From NCBI GenBank assembly GCA_964614605.1, contig CAZTLU010000048.1:1-10827 (forward strand): a stretch of 10,827 nt of DNA, in the 5' to 3' direction. Of this stretch, positions 5,941-10,827 are shown piece by piece. The notes under the pieces were generated by a model. The model worked only from the letters and a program-made list of their open reading frames with translations. It made no database searches and had not been told where the DNA came from. Position 1 is the first letter of the stretch. Each line of letters starts with the position of its first letter. Made by a program: the position numbers and the translations under genes. The DNA comes from Fimenecus sp964614605. Lineage in GTDB: Bacteria > Bacillota > Clostridia > Oscillospirales > Acutalibacteraceae.

Positions 5941-7077
5941 AAACTCGTGCCCTATTCGGCGGATATTGATTTTGCATTCGATTTCAAAAATACTGTTTTT
6001 CATTACCTCATCAAGCTTTTTCTCGTTTTCGCGGTAGAAATCCTGTTCGCAGATATAGAGAAGTCGCACAAGCCCTGCCGCGTCACTTTCATAGCGGTCG
6101 TACATTGTTGAAATAAGACTGTGAAGCTGTTTTTCAACATATTCCTCGCCCCGTTTTTTATAATTCTCAATATCCGAATTTTTCATAGCACTCCCCACTC
6201 CGCCGCTGATTTCAGAAATATCCGCGTTAATTGTCACCGTTATTTTAAAGGTGGGCGTGCCGTTTTCAAGGCTTACCGTTCTTTTGGTTTTGCTTTTCAC
6301 CACATTCAGCGAAATTCGGGTGTTATCCTCACCTGAATATGACAGAGCAGTATTATCAACCCGGTTGTAGAGCATATTCAGATAAATTGTATCGTCCTTT
6401 GAGATATACTCACGATATTTCGTATCATTGAAGATTGCCGTGCCGATGATTTCAACATCTTTTTCCTCATTTTCTTCTTTTACCGAGAGTAAGGGCATTG
6501 CAAAATCCTTTGTACCTGAATTATAACGGCTTATAAGCTCATAAAGTGAAGTGGCGAAAATTCGGGCATCATACTCATAAGAATCAATACTGTTTTTAAG
6601 ATTTCGTGCACTTACATATTCGCCACCATTTTTGGCTTCAAGTATTTCGGCGGCGGTTTTCTCGGCGGCGGCAACATAAACTGACGAGCTGTTTTCTACA
6701 TCACGCACGAAAAAGTCGATTACATTATCCATATTTTCTTCCGTTATGCTTTTACCGAGAATTATAATTCTGTTTTGCGAATAAAGGGGCGTTTTACCCT
6801 CGCTTTCAGTCACGGTTTTAATAGCGGTATAAATTGTGTCCCCCTTTACCTTATAGACCTTTAAGGGTGGTTGTGAAGCATCGTCTGACGAGGCGGCGGC
6901 AGAGGAGTTTGTGTCGATTGCCTGAAGTGTCACGGTGTAGGAATTATCCTTTTCAATATCAATGCCAATTCCTTGAATTACAAGGCGGTTACGGATATCC
7001 TTTTTGTAAATTTCTTCGTCATTAAAGGCAAAAATCGCAAGGATAATTGCCAACAGAACTATTGAAGCCCGTCGCAT
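5929..7077 (-). CDS. gerC: Ger(x)C family spore germination protein, lacking a lipobox
   Basis: This is the third subunit of a gerA-type nutrient receptor, which normally sits on the outer face of the spore inner membrane and is needed for receptor assembly. The 382-residue length is usual. The conserved stretch after the signal region is present (NRLVIQGIGIDIEKD, ~30-44), as is the C-terminal domain with a long charged helix and the ending FEIECKINIRRIG. The N-terminus has a hydrophobic segment (~5-18), but AFNDEE follows where family members have a lipobox cysteine such as GCWD. The only cysteines are near the C-terminus, so the protein would be anchored by its uncleaved N-terminus and not lipidated. 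The ATG at 7077 has a very strong GGGGAGGAG site. The gene overlaps gerB by 19 bases, and its last codons lie in a 7-bp repeat. The symbol is generic. Confidence 0.9.
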   Translation of the reverse strand: MRRASIVLLAIILAIFAFNDEEIYKKDIRNRLVIQGIGIDIEKDNSYTVTLQAIDTNSSAAASSDDASQPPLKVYKVKGDTIYTAIKTVTESEGKTPLYSQNRIIILGKSITEENMDNVIDFFVRDVENSSSVYVAAAEKTAAEILEAKNGGEYVSARNLKNSIDSYEYDARIFATSLYELISRYNSGTKDFAMPLLSVKEENEEKDVEIIGTAIFNDTKYREYISKDDTIYLNMLYNRVDNTALSYSGEDNTRISLNVVKSKTKRTVSLENGTPTFKITVTINADISEISGGVGSAMKNSDIENYKKRGEEYVEKQLHSLISTMYDRYESDAAGLVRLLYICEQDFYRENEKKLDEVMKNSIFEIECKINIRRIGHEFIEL

Positions 7078-8153
7078 TTTTTACTCCTCCCCTTTCGGCA
7101 CAGAATAAGCATAATCAAGGGAATTAAAACTGCGGTTATTCCCGTTAAAGTAACTTTTATTATTGAACTGTCAACAATATTAAACCGCTGAATTCCCCCA
7201 GCAATTATAAGGGTTGAAACAATGGCGAGAATACCAATACAAACAAGGCTATGAGTTGTTTTAAGCTTGGGGAATTCTTTTTTGAGAATATCCGCCTGCA
7301 ACCAGATAAGAAGTGTGGCTTTAATGAAAGCACACATAATCCACACACCCGTAAAAATGGCATCCAGACGGTCAAGCATTGCGAATTCTGCCAGACTTGC
7401 AAGAGTGTGAAACGGAAAAAGCTGTGTGCCCGCATAATTGCCCATAACCGTGGCGGCAAAAAAGAACAAAATTGCCATAATGAGCGTTTGGGCAATAAGC
7501 CAGAAGAAAAATCCCTTTTTCACCTTGCCGTTAACCCGTGGCAGAGCTATTGCAATTATTGCATATTCCACCGTCTGACCCACCGAATCAACAGCGGTTT
7601 TCACAACAGGCATAACTCCGTTGTAAAAAACAGGGGTCAAGTTAAGCAAATCCACCTTGCTGATTAGCGCCGCAAGAATAAATATGACCGCGGGAATTAC
7701 AAGCACGGCTGAAAGCACCGCACTTCTGCCCAGAGCTTCAAAGCCCAATGCCGCACCATAGCAACAGAAGATAATTACGAAAATCAGCATATAGTCCACA
7801 TCGGTTTCGGGAAACACCACCGTGCCTGCAAACAGGTCAAGGCGGGCAATTGTTGTTACTGTAAAATAAAAAAATGTAAGCAAATATATAACAGATAAAA
7901 ATTTTGAAAGCTTTGTGTTGCGCTCACGAGCTAAATCGAGAACATTTTTGTCGCTATGCTTTTTATAAAGCAAATAGACGGGAATCATTATAATAATACC
8001 TATTGCAATTCTGAAAATCGGCTGAACAAGCATATCAGAAAGGCGGATATCCTTGGTATAAGACGAAATATATGTTACGGTTGTCAGCATTCGGCTTAAA
8101 AAGAGCATTACGAAAAACTGAAACGCACTGATTTTTCCTTTATTCTCGTTCAT
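7059..8153 (-). CDS. gerB: GerAB/GerB family germination receptor permease subunit
   Basis: This integral membrane protein of about 364 residues belongs to the APC-like GerAB family, the subunit thought to bind the germinant (amino acid or similar). About ten hydrophobic segments are visible, beginning with SAFQFFVMLFLSRMLTTVTYI and ending with IPLIMLILC before a basic tail (CRKGRSKKCDGLQ). The motif MPVVKTAVDSVGQTVEYAII in the middle and PLI near the end are family-like. I start at the ATG at 8153: GGAG lies 7 bases upstream, and the gerA stop is one base away (TAG-A-ATG), so the genes are coupled. An in-frame TTG at 8174 extends the frame by seven codons but has no reason to be preferred. 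The ligand cannot be deduced from sequence alone. Confidence 0.92.
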   Translation of the reverse strand: MNENKGKISAFQFFVMLFLSRMLTTVTYISSYTKDIRLSDMLVQPIFRIAIGIIIMIPVYLLYKKHSDKNVLDLARERNTKLSKFLSVIYLLTFFYFTVTTIARLDLFAGTVVFPETDVDYMLIFVIIFCCYGAALGFEALGRSAVLSAVLVIPAVIFILAALISKVDLLNLTPVFYNGVMPVVKTAVDSVGQTVEYAIIAIALPRVNGKVKKGFFFWLIAQTLIMAILFFFAATVMGNYAGTQLFPFHTLASLAEFAMLDRLDAIFTGVWIMCAFIKATLLIWLQADILKKEFPKLKTTHSLVCIGILAIVSTLIIAGGIQRFNIVDSSIIKVTLTGITAVLIPLIMLILCRKGRSKKCDGLQ

Positions 8154-8154
8154 T

Positions 8155-9666
8155 CTATTTCTCCAATTTATCAATCAGCATATTCCGTTTACCCATTTGT
8201 CGCCAATCGGAACGAAGAATAAAATCGCGCCACGCGCCCGCCTTGGTGGGTGAAACGGGAGAAGTAAAGGGCACACCGTAAGGATTGATTGCCGCAGCGT
8301 TAATAAGCACCACCGCAAAGCCTAACATTATTCCGTAAATTCCCGAAAGTCCGCCAATCACAATAAAGGCAAATCGAAGCACCGCCACGGGCTCATAAAG
8401 AGTTGAGACCACAAAGGCACTCACCGCCGTAAGACCCACCACAATAACCATAGGGGCAGAAACTATACCCGCACTCACGGCGGATTCACCGATTACAAGG
8501 GCACCCACAATTGAGATTGCGTGTCCTACGGTTTTGGGCATACGAAGTCCTGCCTCGCGGACAATTTCATAGACAAGATGAATAAAAATAGCCTCAATCA
8601 TAACGGGTAACGGAGTTCGGCTCTCTTGCCCCGTTATACCGAAAATCATAGTTTCGGGGATAATCTCTTGGTGAAATGTGCACACCGCCACATAAATCCC
8701 CGGTAAAAACACGCTGAATAAAAATGAAATTATTTTAAGAATACGAATAAATGTAGCATAATAGGGTCGTTTCAAATAATCGTCGAGAGAATGAAAATGC
8801 TCGATAAAAAGATATGGCACGATTATGGCATTCGGCGTGCCGTCAACAATTATGCATATTTTACCCTCTGCCATTTTTGCGGTGAAAACATCGGGTCGCT
8901 CGGTAAAACCAACTCCGCTGAAAAGTGATGGGTGCTTTGCATCAAGAAAGGATTGCAGATAACCCGCACCCAAAACTGTGTCAAGTGTTGAATTTTTGAG
9001 CCTTTCCATAACATTATCAAGTATTTTGGGGTTAACACGGTCGGACATATAGCACACGCAGGCGCGGGTTTTGGTAGTTGCGCCCACCTCAACCATCTGA
9101 ATTTTAAAAACAGGACTTCTGACCCTTCGGCGAATCATTGTTATATTATCCTTAAAGCTTTCAACAAAACCCTCGCGTGAGCCACGCTCCTGCGTTTCAG
9201 TATTGGGCTCCATCGGTGTTCGTTTCGGGAATTTCTGCACGCCGAAAAGCACCACAGAGTGACAACCCTCGGCAAGCATTACAAGGTTGCCCGATATAAG
9301 CTCCGCAATGGCCTTATCCATATCATTGGTGATAGATTTATCAATGCTCGCAGACACTCTGTCAGCGGCGGCGAAAACGGCTCTGTCCTCTTTATCCTCG
9401 CTGAAATCTGCGTTTATAATCGGGTTCATAATCTGCTCGGTAATCAGCAGACTGTCGCACATTCCGTCAATCATAATGAACGCAAATTTTTTATCCCCAA
9501 CTGTGCAGTTGCGGTATTTCACATCAAAGCTCTCACCCAATTGCTCTTTGAAATATCTGATATTTTTCTGCAAATCGGTATCAACACGCACGGTCTGTTT
9601 ATTTTCATCTTTATTATCTGCAAAGGTTATTTCGTCAATCTTTCGCTGAAACCAATTGTTTTTCAT
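8155..9666 (-). CDS. gerA: GerA family spore germination receptor subunit A
   Basis: This 503-residue first subunit of the nutrient receptor has a soluble N-terminal half (~1-300) and a membrane half with about five hydrophobic segments (~305-330 and 355-458). Hallmarks are TETQERGSREGFVES at ~156-170, INPYGVPFTSPVSPTK at ~460-475 and the EPVAVLRF stretch at ~425-432. In the receptors studied, A subunits oligomerise in the spore inner membrane and mediate ion release when B binds germinant. The ATG at 9666 is preceded by AGGTGA only 4 bases away. The protein is full length with no frameshift. It is first in gerA-gerB-gerC and would be expected under the forespore factor SigG, but I could not find a convincing SigG promoter in the 79 bases upstream. 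The ordinary name for this subunit is GerAA or GerKA; gerA is used generically. Confidence 0.95.
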   Translation of the reverse strand: MKNNWFQRKIDEITFADNKDENKQTVRVDTDLQKNIRYFKEQLGESFDVKYRNCTVGDKKFAFIMIDGMCDSLLITEQIMNPIINADFSEDKEDRAVFAAADRVSASIDKSITNDMDKAIAELISGNLVMLAEGCHSVVLFGVQKFPKRTPMEPNTETQERGSREGFVESFKDNITMIRRRVRSPVFKIQMVEVGATTKTRACVCYMSDRVNPKILDNVMERLKNSTLDTVLGAGYLQSFLDAKHPSLFSGVGFTERPDVFTAKMAEGKICIIVDGTPNAIIVPYLFIEHFHSLDDYLKRPYYATFIRILKIISFLFSVFLPGIYVAVCTFHQEIIPETMIFGITGQESRTPLPVMIEAIFIHLVYEIVREAGLRMPKTVGHAISIVGALVIGESAVSAGIVSAPMVIVVGLTAVSAFVVSTLYEPVAVLRFAFIVIGGLSGIYGIMLGFAVVLINAAAINPYGVPFTSPVSPTKAGAWRDFILRSDWRQMGKRNMLIDKLEK

Positions 9667-9745
9667 AATATCACCTGTTTTAGAAATTCCCTGAAAATAC
9701 AGTAATATTCTGTAAACAAAGGTAAATCATATTAACGGTGATTTT
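9667..9745. promoter_or_regulatory. Divergent gerA / DUF421 intergenic region
   Basis: These 79 bases must hold or lie close to the promoters of both transcription units. A near-palindrome ACAG...CTGT (9699-9713) lies in the middle, with TAATAT inside it (9703-9708). For the plus strand TTTAGA (9679-9684), 18 bases, TAATAT is a possible weak SigA-type promoter. No clear forespore-type promoter was found for gerA. The central symmetry could be a shared operator, but with two mismatched pairs it is weak evidence. Confidence 0.35.
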
Positions 9746-10420
9746 ATGTTTGTTACACTTATAAGAACGGTTATTCTTTATGTTCTGGCAATTGCCAGCA
9801 TTCGCGTGATGGGTAAAAGACAAATCGGAGAGCTTCAGCCCTCCGAATTAGTTATTACTCTGCTCATTTCGCAGATTATTTCAATTCCGATTCAGGATAC
9901 GGATATTCCCCTTGTGAATACGCTTATTCCCATATTTCTGCTTGTGGGATTTGAAATTCTCACCTCGGTTTTCAATATGAAAAGCATTAAATTTCGCACC
10001 TTTATGCAGGGAAATCCCATAGTAATCATAAACGACGGTGTGCTTAATCAAAAGAGTCTAAAACAGTTGCGCTTTACTGTTGACGACTTGCTTGAGGCAC
10101 TTCGCCAGAAGGATGTTTTTGACATTGCACAGGTGCAATATGCCATTGTTGAAACCAACGGACAGATAAGCGTGCTTTTAAAGCCCGACCACGACACAGT
10201 TACCCGTAAGGATTTAAACCTTGAACCCGAGCCCCAAGGGTATAAATGCCCCGTAGTGATTGACGGCAAAATTATTGAGCAGGATTTCGCAATTTGTAAT
10301 ATGAACACGGGCAAGGTACAAAAGATTGCAAAAAAAGAAAAATTACAGATTAAAGATATTATGCTGATGACCGTTGACGCGGCGGGAAATCACACCATAA
10401 TAAGAAAGGACAGTAAATGA
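9746..10420 (+). CDS. DUF421 (YetF-like) membrane protein
   Basis: This 224-residue protein matches the YetF/DUF421 family. Hydrophobic segments occur at ~3-20, ~35-52 and ~58-77. The first is followed by the signature RVMGKRQIGELQPSELVITLL (~20-40). The remainder is a cytosolic-type alpha/beta domain with FRTFMQGNPIVIINDGVLNQ, a DDLLEALRQKDVFDIAQVQYAIVE block, and a C-terminal part typical of YetF. The molecular function of the family is not established; members are common in spore-formers. The ribosome site is a modest GGTG 5 bases before the ATG. It overlaps the next gene by 4 bases (ATGA junction) and diverges from gerA. Confidence 0.9.
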   Translation: MFVTLIRTVILYVLAIASIRVMGKRQIGELQPSELVITLLISQIISIPIQDTDIPLVNTLIPIFLLVGFEILTSVFNMKSIKFRTFMQGNPIVIINDGVLNQKSLKQLRFTVDDLLEALRQKDVFDIAQVQYAIVETNGQISVLLKPDHDTVTRKDLNLEPEPQGYKCPVVIDGKIIEQDFAICNMNTGKVQKIAKKEKLQIKDIMLMTVDAAGNHTIIRKDSK

Positions 10421-10797
10421 AACGAATTATAATTGCCGTTGGTGCAATTGCCGCGGCGTTTGCCATTTCTTTTATAGGATATTTTTCTGTTGACCGTGCC
10501 TGCAAAAAGCTTGAAGAGCATTTATGGGATATTTGCGATGTTGCAAAGGCACAAGATACTGAAACTGCTATAAAAAAATCAGATGATGCGGTGGCTATGT
10601 GGGAGGATGTTCACGGCCTTATTGAAAGCTTTATCCGCCACGAAGAAACTGACAAGCTTGAAGAGTTAATAAAAAGCCTCCCCGTATATGCCCAACAGGA
10701 CAATATGGAGAGGCTTGAACAACAAGCTGATTTGGCTATTGATGAATTACATCATCTAATCCGTAACGAAAAACCGCTAATCAGTAATATATTTTAG
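10417..10797 (+). CDS. DUF4363 family membrane-anchored protein
   Basis: This 126-residue protein has one N-terminal hydrophobic helix (~4-24) followed by an almost entirely helical, charged domain. The pattern VDRACKKLEEHLWDICDVAKAQD, then a conserved tryptophan helix (AVAMWEDVHGLIESFIRHEETDKLEELIKSL) and a final helical stretch (AIDELHHLIRNEKPLISNIF), is that of DUF4363 proteins, which from memory are often encoded beside DUF421 genes in Clostridia. The ATG overlaps the DUF421 stop (ATGA), with AAAGGA 6 bases upstream, so the two are coupled. The domain should lie outside the membrane, facing the cell exterior or, in a spore, the intermembrane space. No catalytic residues are evident; function unknown. 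The 30 bases after its stop hold no terminator before the window ends. Confidence 0.82.
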   Translation: MKRIIIAVGAIAAAFAISFIGYFSVDRACKKLEEHLWDICDVAKAQDTETAIKKSDDAVAMWEDVHGLIESFIRHEETDKLEELIKSLPVYAQQDNMERLEQQADLAIDELHHLIRNEKPLISNIF

Positions 10798-10827
10798 TTT
10801 TGGGTGTTTTGACAAATTGGGGTTTGT

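Noticed and set aside
5863..6111. Plus-strand reading frame across palindrome 4 and the gerC end
   Set aside because: It starts inside a palindrome and is antisense to gerC; its composition is what that overlap would give by chance.
8154..8174. TTG start extending GerB by seven residues
   Set aside because: The ATG at 8153 has GGAG at ideal spacing and forms a TAG-A-ATG junction with gerA; nothing supports the TTG.
9728..9734. CATATTA resembling a SigG/SigF -10 box before DUF421
   Set aside because: Transcription would begin about 5 bases before the ATG, cutting off the ribosome site, and there is no matching -35 element at the right distance.
10809..10814. TTGACA near the right edge as a promoter for a following gene
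   Set aside because: A -10 box at normal spacing would lie beyond the window, so it cannot be supported.

Overview
The window looks like chromosome from an anaerobic, endospore-forming Clostridia-type Firmicute, probably a gut Oscillospiraceae or Eubacteriales relative. The evidence is a complete gerA-type germination receptor operon, a DUF421 (YetF) plus DUF4363 pair, low-to-moderate GC, strong AGGAG-like ribosome binding sites, and short palindromic repeats of a kind I recall from such genomes. The genus assignment is inference.

Layout. (1) 1-152 is non-coding repeat sequence running into the stop codon of the first gene. (2) 153-4987, minus strand, is a tight three-gene operon read as phosphohexomutase, lone NifU C-terminal-like domain, cytosolic GH38 alpha-mannosidase. 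Gaps are 3 and 14 bases. A near-consensus SigA promoter (TTGACA-N17-TAATAT) lies at 5027-5055, inside a stem-loop that probably also ends the gene upstream. (3) 5094-5694 is an AT-rich island with two small, divergent XRE-type regulators. Their 145-base spacer holds two matching inverted repeats exactly 32 bp apart, each overlapping one predicted promoter. (4) 5705-5940 is non-coding: four palindromes of a dispersed-repeat type and a 7-bp degenerate tandem repeat that supplies the 3' end of gerC. (5) 5929-9666, minus strand, is gerA-gerB-gerC, with one-base or overlapping junctions. (6) 9746-10797, plus strand, is DUF421 followed by DUF4363, overlapping by 4 bases and divergent from gerA.

How the genes work together. 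The mannosidase and mutase fit intracellular breakdown of alpha-mannosides and interconversion of hexose phosphates; why a NifU-like domain sits between them is unclear. GerA, GerB and GerC should form one nutrient-sensing receptor in the spore inner membrane. Its GerC lacks the lipidation cysteine normal for the family. DUF421 and DUF4363 form a membrane-protein pair that may belong to the same spore programme. The two XRE genes look like a small self-regulating switch without a recognisable effector gene.

Most genes here are familiar. The less ordinary parts are the twin-operator XRE switch, the palindrome family with paired compensatory base changes, the promoter threaded through a terminator-like hairpin, and the non-lipidated GerC.
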